This document shows, in pieces, positions 1-11,283 of a DNA stretch of 64,000 bases. Within the stretch, counting starts at the first letter, position 1. Every line of letters begins with the position of its first letter. Below the pieces are notes generated by a model, which saw only the letters and a program-made list of their open reading frames with translations, ran no database searches and was not told where the DNA came from. This stretch comes from Chalciporus piperatus. Its lineage: Eukaryota; Basidiomycota; Agaricomycetes; Boletales; Boletaceae. The stretch spans positions 62,001-126,000 of the forward strand of contig JBBPTG010000035.1 of assembly GCA_038093975.1 (NCBI GenBank), written 5' to 3'. The translations under genes and the position numbers were made by a program.

Positions 1-3000
1 AAGATCTAGAAATACAAGAACCAGATGTCAGCTCAAGTGGTCATTCAGCCTATACGCATCGTAACCCACCTTTTGTCCCATCGACGACACCAAGTACCCA
101 TTTATGCCACAAAGCGCAGTCACAGGTCCCTTGGAATCATCACGTACACGCAACTTGAGTTTATACCATCGTTGCACATTGGACGACGGATCCGGAACGA
201 CTTCCGCGACCTCAAAAATATACGTCTGTGTTGCATGACGCAAAGAGCAAACAGTGAATGAGCCAATGCAATCACATCACAAACAAGAATCGACAAATAC
301 TCACTGCACCCTTGACAGCCAGATCCTCACCACGATCAATGGTCGTTCCAACTGCAATGAAATCTCTACTCCCAGATTCCGTACTGAGCGTCTCCAACGT
401 CACACACTCCAACGCATTGACGTATTCGTTTGGCGCGAATTCATATCTACGAACCCATCAAACCATCAGCTGCTCCTTCCATTGTCAAAAAAAAAAGGAA
501 CGGAGATGACAACCCACCCGTCCATAGTTATCCAACTGTCAGGTGAAATAAGCTCCAACGTCGAACAATCACATTGCGCGAACGACACCCCTGGGCCTGG
601 ACCTCTCTTTTAGCGCTCATGTATAGTCTACCAAGAGCGAACGAAAACACGTTACCATCTGGCTCCCAAATAATGTTGCTGTCTTCGTCATACGATGTGA
701 ACCTAGCTTGCAACGTGGAAGCTGCAACGATCAAGGACGCCGACGGTTCGAATACAATGTTTGAACACGGTCGAGACCGTGGAAGGGAACGTTTCGGTAG
801 AACGGTATCCAATTCAACGTCAGGTATCCACTCAAGAAGACTAGGGCCCTAGCGACAAAAACCTTTTAGCCCAAACCCTCGGCGCCGAAAGAGAGAAGAG
901 GGACAACGAGGTCCACACAACGTCATCCTCAACTCACCTCGTCAGAGTAAACCAAAAACTCCGCCTTTGATTCCCACAACGAGCACGCCGTGAAGGCGTG
1001 CACGACCGCATGTCCACTCGGGAACAACTTGAGGCCACCTTTGTCAGTGCGCACGATCCAGCTTGGTCGATCGCCGGTAAAGAACACGCCCGTGAGCGTG
1101 TGGCGACTGGTGGCGTCCGAGGTTGTTGTAGGTGACGTGACGAATGGTACGAATGTCCGGGATATCCGCTTTTGTTCCGCGAGCACGGTTTTCTCCGCTT
1201 CTTCTTGTTTAGATAGTTCAAATGTCCTCGTCAAGACTTTCGTAAAGATGACGTTCAAAAAGGTGACACGCGCATCGGACGTGGAAGGTTGAGGAGACGG
1301 AGCGGTGGAGGCTGGAGCGGGATGAAGCTCATAAACTGCCAGATGTCCGCAACGCATGAATACCTAAAATAGACTGTGAGGATCCCAATATATGAGTGAG
1401 AAACAGGCGCACGAAGAGATGAGGTGTTGGTGCCGACTCTCCTAAAGGAGCGATGAGAATCTGTTCAATATCCAGATCCTGAGGTTTCCGAGGTGGATCT
1501 TGGGGAAGAGAAACGGCAGGCGGATCGAGAGAATCGTTCAGAACCGGCTCCAGTGTGCTAATCGTGGTATTCGAAAATACGAGAGTCAGCTTCGGCAGCG
1601 ACCATATCTGATCGAGAAACTTTGTGAGTTTTCTAAATGAAAAGGGAAAAGGGAAGATGAACGAACCTCCATGACGCCCTGAGGGCGGATTAGCATCAAC
1701 CATGGGCTATTGTGTCCTGCAGTGACTACAGCCTGAAGAGTCGAAGTGACGTTCATGTCAGCACTGCTAGACGCTGGGACGGTAGCATCCGTCATTGACA
1801 TTTCAAGCAAGCCCGAGGTATCCATGTAGAAACATCCCGCAAGGTACTTGGATGACTTGTTTGAAACAAAGGGTGTCAGTCCTCTTCATATGACGCAATA
1901 CAACACCGGAATCTACCTTCTCGCCCATCGGTGACATGTCCTTTCTCCTGATTTTGCCTCGCTCAGTCTCGCCAATGAACAAGCCGATCGTTTCGTCCTC
2001 CCTGATAATCAACACGAACGGATCGCATATACTACACGCTTTGATCCTCGCTCGAGGCAGATTCCCGTCCATGTCTTTGATGATCTGTCTCTCAGAGCCA
2101 TCTATCCAATGCCCATCAAACCACGAGAAGACGCATAGACAACCAAACATAACCCACCAGGTTCGAGCACACGAATGGCGTTCGTCATCACATGCAAAAT
2201 CGCCGTGCGTTGGAAGAACGGGCCGGCACCAACCGTCGTCCCAGGTATACGTGTCGGAATGGCCAAATCAGCCTTCGCAGCCCTGGTCGCAATCTGAATC
2301 GCACGAGTCAGCTTGGTTGAGGCGCAAGGAGTTACAGCAGAGAAAACGTACGCGAGATACACCAGGCGACGGGTTAGCATCCGTGCTGATCACAATGGTG
2401 TCGTTCTCCCAGGCAAATAGTCCACCACCCGGCTTTTCGTACGACGTACCATTCACTCTATGTGACTGCCGGATAGGGATGGACCAAATGCCACGTGCTC
2501 CGCCGAGAACGTGGAGTTTGCGTTTGGTACGGATTGGCAGGTCACGCTAGAGACCAAGAAATTATCATGCTAAACCGTGGGTGGGGTGGGTGAACGTTCT
2601 AGGCTTACCTGGAAGAGCGTGAAACCGCCCAAATGTCCGCTCCCAGTGGCAGCAACCAGTTCGGGGACATATCGCTCCTGGGCACGTCAAAGTATCATGT
2701 CCAAACCAAAGACGTGAGTATATGCGCGCCGGAAATATCATCAAATGTATATAACACGTACCCCAAGCTTCGAGAGCGAAAAGGTCATGTCCGCTATCGG
2801 ACCATATGCAGGCAGCGAGTCACACAGTGAAAGATGCACCACCGAGCGCGTCCGAATTGCAGGTGCGCCTGGAGTTACACCATTCGATGTGGTTCTGGTC
2901 TCGGTCTTTGACTCTCCATACAAATCTTCCGAAAAAAAAAATTCCTAAATCAATGGGACCCAAGCTCTGAGCACAGTACCAGCTCACCATCATCATCGAA

Positions 3001-4693
3001 ATCGTCGATATCCATCGCATTTTTGGTATCCACGACCGCGTGTTCTGCCGTCTCCGCTTCCTCGCCAGGTTTCACCTCTTCTTCCACTCTCACTGCCCTC
3101 AGCAGTACCGATGGACCAACGGTGCTCCCAATGAACAACATCCCTTTATCAAGCTGCCTTGTCACAGCTGGGATCGTGGTCTGGGCGAGCGCGGGAGAGA
3201 GTGCAAGTTTCGACACGACACGTCCATCCGAAATGATCTCCACGGGGTGGACCATTCCATCTTTCTTGATCACAAAGAACGTTTTGTCGTCTACGAATAC
3301 CAGCCTGCCCCCTTCGAGAGTGAGATCCAGGTCTTTGTCGAGCGGAAGAGATGGGATGTCGCTGACACGCGCAGCCCACCCGTTGACAGGGAGTGCTACA
3401 CGGCGAGCAGCTTGGTCCACGTATATGAGTGAATTGGCGGTGAGAATGACGACACCTCCAATGGAAGGCGCACAGGGTAGGAGAGAGAGGCAGTCAAATG
3501 GGAGATTATCCACGGCGGTGATGATGGGGTAGGTATGGTTGAGGAGGTCCAGCGTGAAGATGTATAAGCGACCTGTGTCGCGGTATTCTTTGAGCCGGCT
3601 AGAATAGAGCGCATCGTGGGTGAGTGTCAGCGCAATATTCGGTCACTTGGGACAGCCCTTACCCAGCCCAAGTTTTCTCGGATTGACAAAGAACAGCGAT
3701 TGTTGGGTTGTGATATCCTGGTAGAAAGACGAAGTCGGTTACGTTGCGTAGATTGGGATCAACATCTGCGACTAGGTCCAAGACGAAAGACGGAGAGTAA
3801 GGTGTTTCTCTGAGGGTAGTTGTAAGTTGTAGACATGGTTCAAACGCTGGAGAGTACCGAGTACCTTGTGAAGATTTGGTCCTGTTCCATGATGTCAAGT
3901 TCGGTCTGTGTTTGGTAGAAAGGAAGAATTGCGAGAGAGTCTTTTGGGAGGGAAAGAGCGGCACAACGGGATAACGAGTCCGCACGAAGCTCTGCACGGA
4001 AGAGATGGCTATCAAGAACCGCCTTATAAAAGTCTGTTAGAGGGGAGGTCTCAGGACAATGATATGGCCGTACCATTTGTGGTGCACGTTCGTAGGTGTG
4101 AATGGACACGGTGACGAGGTCGTGTATGGCATCGGACCACTCGAGCAACGCTATCTGTGAACAGGTTTATGACGACTGGAAAAGAGATATAGCGCCTGAA
4201 CTTACCTTTGCGTCTTTGAAAGAGACAAGAAGTCGGTCAACCTTGTCGTCTCCAAATGTCATTGTACGGACTTTGTCTACCCCCGTGACGGTTCCGAGCA
4301 GGGTGTGCTCGCGAACGAAATATAATCGCAGCGTCGTTGCAGGTTCCGCATGCGCGTTCGACTGATCATGATGTGAGCATTACCCAGAGATATGTTGCAC
4401 CATGTACTCACTTTGACAGCACCCATATTTACCCAACCTTCGCCAGCTTGTTCCATCTCGACCTCGCCCTCGACAGCCTCTGTCCCTTTTCGTACGCGAG
4501 CACGCTTGTCGCGTTCGCTCTCAGCATGGTCTGAGATGGGCGAGGGTTGTTCGCGAACTTCATAAACACGAAGGATGTTGGATTTCGCGGTTACAATGTT
4601 CACGAGTGCAGACGGTGTCGGAGAGGTGAGGTTGAGAGCGACGGCAAATTCAACACCACTTGGAGAAAGAATGTCATGTCTAAGAGCATGCAT
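1..4693 (-). CDS. CFT1: CFT1/CPSF160, cleavage and polyadenylation factor subunit (3' end outside window)
   Basis: Large multi-exon minus-strand gene. The first exon starts at 4693 with MHALRHDILSPSGVEFAVAL and continues with NLTSPTP, IVTAKSNILRVYEVRE, the usual N-terminus of CPSF160. Later exons give VDRLLVSFKDAK, IALLEWSDAIHDLVTVSIHT, LPFDCLSLLPCAPSIGGVVI, the CPSF-A-like C-terminal propeller (RPCSNIVFEPSASLIVAAST) and QKGPVTALC-like text near the edge (DSKGPVTALCGINGYLVSS). The last visible intron is 69-6 (GTGGGT...CTAG). It joins GQK to IF, the family's GQKIF, so only the last part of the protein is missing. The known role is in the nuclear cleavage and polyadenylation complex, where the subunit helps recognise the polyadenylation signal. 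No break is seen across the exons checked, although I did not resolve every splice site. Flanks: a possible short divergent gene begins at 4870. Confidence 0.93.
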
Positions 4694-4869
4694 AACAATC
4701 TCTTTCGCTGTATTTTTGGGCCCTCCCTAAGCAATTGGCGTTCAACTCCCGAGACAAACGCGAGAACGATGGCAAGGACAACGACCACACCAACTTCACT
4801 GTCACATGTCACACATGTCACACCACACCAATACCCCTGTCGACTCAGTGTCTACCTTTGCGTGGCGGT

Positions 4870-5141
4870 ATGAGCGAGAGTCTAGCTAACCTCCAAGTCA
4901 TTCATTTCGCTCAGCTCTACTACACACTCGAGGAACCCCCTCCGAGTCTCCTTCCCTCCATTCCAAGGTACGTGCGGATACCAGTGTAAATTGTTTACTA
5001 ACGCTCAGGTACGTTTCATCGTCCGCGTTCTTTAGCATGCATGCAATCACCCCGAGGGTTCGAGCAATTCCTCGGAAGCTGTATTTTCATGTTCACAGCA
5101 TCCTCATCTCTCACACCACACAGTTCTCGACTTCTAATTGA
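4870..5141 (+). CDS. possible short two-exon gene, unknown product
   Basis: A reading frame opens at ATG 4870 (MSESLANLQVIHFAQLYYTL), divergent from CFT1. It is joined by a plausible 41-bp intron (4968-5008, GTACGT...CTAACGCTCAG, with a good branch point) to a second exon ending at TGA 5139-5141. The product would be about 76 residues. The first 33 residues look protein-like; the second exon reads less convincingly. I recognise no family. It could be the 5' end of a longer gene that uses another splice site, or chance. Confidence 0.3.
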
Positions 5142-7075
5142 AAGGTGGGACCCACATCAAGTCCGTCTATCTCTCTGAGAACCTCGTCTCCCAGGACACG
5201 CTCCGATTCAATTCGTAAAGACCTAGGTGCTGCAGGTCTATATCTCCCTAGTTGCGCACTGCTACGCCCTTGACATGTATGTTTATATGTACACCCCTCT
5301 CAAACCCTTCACGGTCTTTTCTGTACGGCCGTTTCTCATTACAAACGGAAGCGGCCTGTGCAGTGCTCAGCTGTGGTCGACGAACCGCGCATTGATCGGG
5401 GGCGGTTTCAGACGCACTTCTGACGGCGACCTGTTCCACTTCAAGTTGGTGGAACGGTCTCGTCAAACACCGCCCCGCGAAGAGACCGAATCCCCCCATA
5501 CCAAGGTACAGCTATCGGCGAATTTCGCGCCGTTTCAGGCTCAGCGACTGGCACGAAAGGAATCAAAAAATCAAAAGAGCGATCAACACAGGTGAAACAC
5601 GGCCTCCTGTTCGCCTTCATGATTTCTTGATGAGGATGCTCTTTATACACCTCACCGGTCACGAACCACTCTCCTGCGAGCCGCTGTTTAAGCTCCGTGC
5701 TGGGGTTTTCATCGATTCGACGCAAGTAGCCCTCGCCCCTCGCTCGCGACCATTCATTGACCTGCGAACGTGTTGGCACTCCACTCACCCTTGAGCTGCG
5801 TGTACAAACACACAGGGTAATCCCTGGTAATCCCTCGTTCGCTGTATTCGTGTCATCCTGCTACTGAGTGAATCTCGGCGCTCTTTTGTTCCGAACTTGA
5901 AGTTTGCGCAGTCATAAGATGAAATCTTGGCCATGCCCGCATAGCTACTAGTATAACTCGTTTATAGAAGCCCTCCTGTGGCCAGCCGCGTTGGTTCTAG
6001 TTGTGAACCACTGCGAATTCTTTGCGGAAAGCCACGACGTCTCCTCCCTCAACGGCCTTATGGATCGTATTTTCATTGCTCAGTCCAAGTATGAGATGGC
6101 AGGGCTCGATACGGTTTCTCTTCTTGACTCGGATGATCGACGCGTGAGCAAGTTCGGTTCCTGATATGACCGTCCGCCGTTGACCACCTTCCTCTTTGAC
6201 CAACGTAAATGCTCGTAAATGCTAACTCTGGAACGAGATATTTCATTGATTCGGTCACCGGCCATCTGCTGCTTGACGTATAGCCATCGACACGTTGTCG
6301 CTCCTCATCAGCACCGACTCGTTGCCAGTCATTACCTGTGAGACGCTCGAGGTGGTCAGTTCAAGCGCTTTCAAAGTCACCAAAACGTTCCTTTCCGCCA
6401 GGTTCATGGCTTGCACCGTAGTACTCGGAGAAAACGCAGCATGTCAACTCTTGCGCCATGATCTTGCGTGGCAAAATTACAGGCGCAAGACACCAGGCTT
6501 GGATGAGCGTCTGGTCCCTGCTGGCTGAATGCACCGGAGTCCGGCATACCACCCATCGTCATCGTCACCGAACCAATCCGTAATTGATACAAGGCAGTCA
6601 TTGATGGCCACCTTCTTTGGAGTTCTTTCGCCCCTAGAGCCACTCGATCCTCATTTGCTCGCGTAGGGTTCACATCAAAATCAGCCGCATGTCCTGCAGC
6701 CTGGTTTACTCGTGTTTCGCAGCATGCTCCCATTGGCACGCTACACACCATCGCCAATTCATCTATTCTGCTCACTTTCGATTCCGAAAGCCCCGTGTGT
6801 TTCTTTGCTTCTCACCACTAACACCGAGTCGCTCCCTCCGTGGTCTGTCTTTCTTTCTTATAAAGTACCCCGCACCCACATATGCCCGCCCCCATTCTGC
6901 TAGGTCAGAAAGAGGTCTGAGCTATGACTGCTGCATTCGTGTCAAATCCACTGTCTTCTTCATTCAACCCTGGCGTCCGTCCACCCTCAAGAGCTGACCG
7001 CGGAGGTGTCGGTGGCATCCCGGGATCCTCCAAGGTCAGTTCCCACTCCAGACTCTTTCAACGTTCGACAGGATA
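5142..7075. other. gene-poor stretch with degraded minus-strand coding-like fragments
   Basis: No complete gene is visible. Three minus-strand blocks read like worn exons. At 5788-5600 there is EWSRARGEGYLRRIDENPST followed by LKQRLAGEWFVTGEVYKEH. At 6203-5997 there is RTVISGTELAHASIIRVKKR followed by CHLILGLSN. At 6690-6470 there is GAKELQRRWPSMTALYQLRI. They are in different frames and have no convincing splice joints or clear start, and no family is recognised. They may be remnants of one decayed gene. The plus strand from 6750 to 7000 is pyrimidine-rich, consistent with the promoter and leader of the gene that follows. Confidence 0.3.
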
Positions 7076-8696
7076 GTGAACGCAGTTGCCTTACTTTGTT
7101 CCCTCCCCCTCGATCGACAGAACTATGTCTTGCCAGTACGCTCCGGCTTTTCGGTGCGCGTCTTCAAAGCACCAACGCTTTCTGCTTCCTCCGCCCGTCA
7201 GTACTCAACTTCCGGTCAACAGCTATCCACCGTCACTGCAAAAGGTGATATCGACTACAGACCATCGTCGCATCGGGATCCCCGCACATCGGGAGCTCCG
7301 ATGCGCGATCCACCTCGAAAGCTGGTCAAGGCTCCACCCCCACCGCATGCCCATCCCCACGCCCCAGACGAGCGAGAGAGGGATAGAGACCGTGGCTATC
7401 GTGAAGGTCAAAGTCGACGCTTTGGTTTCATCCACGCTGGGCCAGTCCCAGCCACCTATATCTATGAACGCTCCATCGCTTCTACCAAGTCGGATCCTTA
7501 CCACGACTACTACTACCCCCCGTCGTCGGACAGTACAGCGAGCGACATCGACTCTCTCTTCTCTGCTCAATCGTCAGGCTCGAGCAATAGCAGTGTGGAC
7601 GACGACTGTCCACCCAGGGGCATGCACCAAGCCGCTCGGTCTCCACCTGAGCGACGACCATCGTATGGCCATGGTGGGCAACGATCCGGGACGCCCTTCC
7701 CGGTGGGATATCACACGTGCCCGACTTGTTCGGAGATGAGCAACAGCCCACCACCCCGCTCGGCTAGACCTGATGGAGCATCAACGCATGGATCCCGCCC
7801 ACTTCCTACACCACCCGTGAGCGCCCGCGTGCGCAAAGACAGCCTCGTGCTCGCAAACGAGCGTTCTGTCCCAATCCCAGCAACACGCCCTCGGCTCCCA
7901 CAGCTCCGTATCGGAGATCGCCCTGCCTACCCTACTTATGACCAGGACGCTCAACAGAGCGCATGGTCGACAGCAGAGACGGGAGGATACCTCTCTGCAT
8001 CACCTCCACCCCTGACACGTTCCTCCTCGCTTAAGAGCAGCGGATCCGCGGGGAGCAATTCACACGGAATCGTACCTCCACCTCCAGGATTGAATGTTGG
8101 TTGGGAGTACCCTCCAGTCGAGGGTCTGACGATCGATATCACTGAAGAACCTTCACATCGCCAACTTGGCCGCCGCAACTCGGACGGGGATCAAGGACAG
8201 ATCTTGCCTCCGCGCCCACACCGCGCAAGCACAGCACCCCCACCACGCTCCGTTCGTTGGTGCGAAACCCTGGAATGTCCAAGCCCTATCTTCCCGTCCC
8301 AGAGAAGGAAAGGGTGGTTCAACAGACGAGGGTGTGTTTTTCCTTGTCCTGTATAATATCACCTCTATCTGAACGTCGGCTGATATCAAATCCCCCCCTT
8401 TTTTTGTCTATCCTGAATCGTCGGCCTCGTGAATTAGGGATCAACTGTGGCGCAACGATGGGTCGTACAAACCGCCACCACCTGGTGAGGTCTACCCTGA
8501 AGATCTCGATGACTACCCAGAACCAGACGAGGGCTGGCAAAACGAAGAAGGCGTCCGAATCGACATCAATAGGAGGCTTATACCCAAAGCGCCCCCACGC
8601 TCGGTCCTCAAACAGACAAACTACTGCAAAGAAGAAGGCATCGTAGCCGGATACCTCACGAACGGCCCAGCCTCGCCTACGTCGGACGACGAGTGA
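7076..8696 (+). CDS. proline/serine-rich disordered hypothetical protein, two exons
   Basis: Exon 1 ends at 8331 and exon 2 is 8438-8696. The intron 8332-8437 (GTGTGT...AATTAG) joins FNRRG to DQLWRNDGSYKPPPP and keeps the frame, giving about 504 residues. The protein is low in hydrophobic residues and rich in P, S, R and D, with SPPP-type and RERDRDRGYR tracts and a single YHTCPTCSEM patch that could be a lone Cys pair. No domain, signal peptide or membrane segment is visible, and the C-terminus is acidic (ASPTSDDE). The first ATG (7076) is uncertain because the initial 50 residues read poorly. Translation may begin at an unseen upstream exon or at a later Met. It is expected to be nuclear or cytoplasmic by composition only; the function is unknown. 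Confidence 0.6.
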
Positions 8697-8941
8697 AACG
8701 CGCAAGCACGAGGCCGGGTCTTTTGATTTCCCCTCTTCATTCTTCTTTGACATCATTAACACGATGATCTCCATCTGGACATTGGCCCAAACTCCGAGCG
8801 TTTGCATGCATGGCTGAAACGTGTTACGTCTCGGCTTTCCGTATTATTTATACGCGTGGACCCCATCTCGTGACTCGCGCGTGGGTGTCCTGTCGTTTTG
8901 CATCAACCTGATTTCATCATCATTGGCACAAGTTTTAGCAG

Positions 8942-9045
8942 CATCTTTGTTGTAAAAAGTTTATACCCTCACACGTTCCGCATTCCTCACGTCGTTCATT
9001 CCTTTCTTTCACGGAGCTGGTATCCTTTGTGTATCATTAGTGGTA
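8942..9045 (+). repeat. short 3'-flank repeat, copy A
   Basis: About 104 bp beginning catctttgttgtaaaaag and ending cattagtggta. A near-identical inverted copy lies at 30420-30525. Here it follows the proline-rich gene and directly abuts the conserved flank of CHAT-A. In locus B the same piece lies on the opposite side of the CHAT gene. No coding potential is apparent; it resembles 3'-UTR or terminator sequence. Confidence 0.85.
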
Positions 9046-9268
9046 GGCTGTTGTACGTTTAGGAGCGATAAGTTACATGCATCATTTCACCCCTGGTGAT
9101 GAACGCTCTCGAGTCTAGAATCTCGAATGATGGAGGAAAGTGGGGCCCCTTGCGTTCGGATCACGAGACGTTTTCGACCGTCCCCTCGAATCCCCACTAA
9201 TGATGGTCTTGGCCGTTCTGCTCCAAGGTCCAAGTTCCGCGGCGAGCAAAGCGACCCATGAATCGGGG

Positions 9269-9303
9269 GCCATGATCACCACTGTGATAAGAAACAATCG
9301 ATA
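9269..9303. repeat. 35-bp micro-inverted segment, copy A
   Basis: In A this segment runs from gccatgatca to caatcgata, between aatcgggg and cccgcaaagc. In locus B the same outer borders enclose the reverse complement of the segment, with about four substitutions. The short GGGG/CCC borders form an inverted repeat. Confidence 0.8.
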
Positions 9304-11150
9304 CCCGCAAAGCACTCACTCTCCAGCGGTAGCGACGAGAAGACATGGTGGTCGGAGTTGTCTCCTCTCCGTCTGACGGAAGATCCGGTTGAATTGCTGA
9401 ACCATTGAGAAGGCGTGAAACCCGTCCGGGCGTAAAATGGCAGGGCTTATGGCTTCACGTCAATAGTAAGACGTAGACGTACATAGGGACCCACTCGGCG
9501 TACGTGGATAAGCGGGATGAGGGTGCTCGTCACGTCTCATGCATGTGTGGCGTGCACTGTTGGCACTGCCAATGTCACGGTGAGGCACTCTCATAAGATG
9601 GACGGCTAGAAGCCTGGACGATCCCTGAATGTGGGGTCAGATGAGATTGGACGAATGGAGGTGTAAAAGCTTGGATGATCTGGGGTGGTTCCCTGGTGAC
9701 AAGACACGTAATGTAGGAGCCCCCTTTCTGCGTGAATCTGACGTGGTAAAGTACTTTGTAGGTCGTCAGGGACACTATACATAAGTATGGAGACGCAGTG
9801 GACTCGTTCGACTTACTATGCCCTGCTAGGACCTGCGTCCCGTGGAACACCGTGAGACCGTGCTTGCCAAGGGTTGTCGGGTGCGCCAAAAGACCACTCG
9901 ACCTGCCACTGGACAGTGCAACGTGTCAGAGTCGCAGTGCCGGTCACGGTCTGGCCTGACGGACACTGACCCCGGCTGATTGATTAGATTTCCCTGTGCC
10001 ACTGATGAATTAATTGAAGGGAGTGTCACAGTGAGGGACTGGACATCGACTCTACCAGTTCCTCTTGAGCTGGTGGTGAGCAAAGCCCACCAACGCAGCG
10101 TGACGCTTACCTATGCCAGAAATCCCTAAGCTAGGCGGCAGAGGTGCCAGAGTGCGAGCGTAGTGAGTAAATACGGGACGTACAACACCGAGTTGTGTTT
10201 AAATCAATTAAGCCAAGCGATAACAATGGCTTTCGTACGTTTGGATGGATTTCGAGAGCAGTGGTGCGTGTATTTAATCAGAGTCCGGGAGCGTATTCTC
10301 TTTTCTGTGATGATTTACACGGTGGATCGACGCTTCGAGGCCTTGAGGGGTGTATACTTAGGTCGAGCGATGCCCCATGACACTAGCGGCTAGGAAGTGC
10401 GACAGGCGGGAAGCACCCTTCGCGAACATAAGGGAGGACAAGTCCTAGTGGAGGGTGAACGTTTGAACGACTGTCTTCATCCCGACTCTTGGGTCTGCTT
10501 GCGGACTAGTGGTTGAACCAATCACGGTTTCCCACGATGCTCCTTCCTCGACGCATCTTCATCACTTTGCTAGCACTGTCTTCCTACCTAAGGGGGAGAC
10601 TACACTTTGGGCTACCTGGGCAAAGTCTGGCAGACTACCTGTGCGTTCACGCGGTGTAGTGGATTTGAACCGGGTCACTGCACAAGTGACCCCAAGAGTG
10701 CGAGAAACGAGCTCACGACCCGCTGTTGACATTTCGTTTCCAAGACAGAAGGACAACAACGTCTGAAGTGCGCGAGACTTCCGGGAAGATATCCCAAGAA
10801 ACGAACTAGGCGCGTGATTGAGGTCAACATATTGTCAATGTATGTATGAACAATTGTCATGTGCACGGAGATATGCTCCAGAACGCATCGTGACTGAGTA
10901 CTGAGTATTAATGATTGTCCAGAACCCGAGCCAGCAGCGCTTTCTCCCAGCAAGTTCCCCCTCCCCACCAGCGTACGGTGCAATAAGCAAAGAAGCACAA
11001 CATCACATCAATTCAAGCAACTCGGAGCTTGGCTTGAAGCCCGAAGGCCGTACAGATACACGAGGAATCAAGATACTGTGCTGGGGAGGTCCTTTTGCCC
11101 GTAACCACCTTCTTCCCTTCCCTCTCTCTGTCCCCCGCGTACACGCGACG

Positions 11151-11197
11151 GTGAGTGGACTGTATGTGAGAACATCGTCGATACTCAACGCTCGTAG
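11151..11197 (+). other. conserved 5'-UTR intron of CHAT-A
   Basis: GTGAGTGG...CTCGTAG, 47 bp, with a CTCAAC branch-like site. The same intron occurs at 35149-35103 before CHAT-B. The conserved splice borders support the start codon chosen at 11284. Confidence 0.7.
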
Positions 11198-11283
11198 GTC
11201 TGACGCTGCTTCCTTCAAGAACACCATTTCCCCAATCAATCCATTTCATTCCCCACCTCCTCCCGCTCGTCCAGCCCACTGCC

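Larger units (their letters stand above)
9045..11283 (+). repeat. conserved upstream flank of TPR-CHAT gene, copy A
   Basis: This block matches 35017-36860 in inverted orientation over nearly its whole length. Conserved blocks include aggctgttgt at 9045, tggggccccttgcgttc near 9141, gacgagaagacatggtgg near 9340, the region around 9800 (ggagacgcagtggactcg), gggagtgtcacagtgag near 10020, and the 5' leader before the CHAT start. Copy A is about 0.4 kb longer, so indels separate the copies. No convincing gene lies inside it. It probably carries the promoter of the CHAT gene, but its conservation far upstream may only reflect recent duplication. Confidence 0.8.

Noticed and set aside
9115..9376. 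Short frames shared by both copies of the CHAT flank (SWVALLAAELG / SSAASKATHESG)
   Set aside because: Shared because the DNA is duplicated. The 35-bp inversion and indels scramble the frames, so coding constraint is not evident.
10620..10700. Possible tRNA-like text (TGGATTTGAACCGGGTC)
   Set aside because: No pairing acceptor stem or anticodon arm could be drawn.
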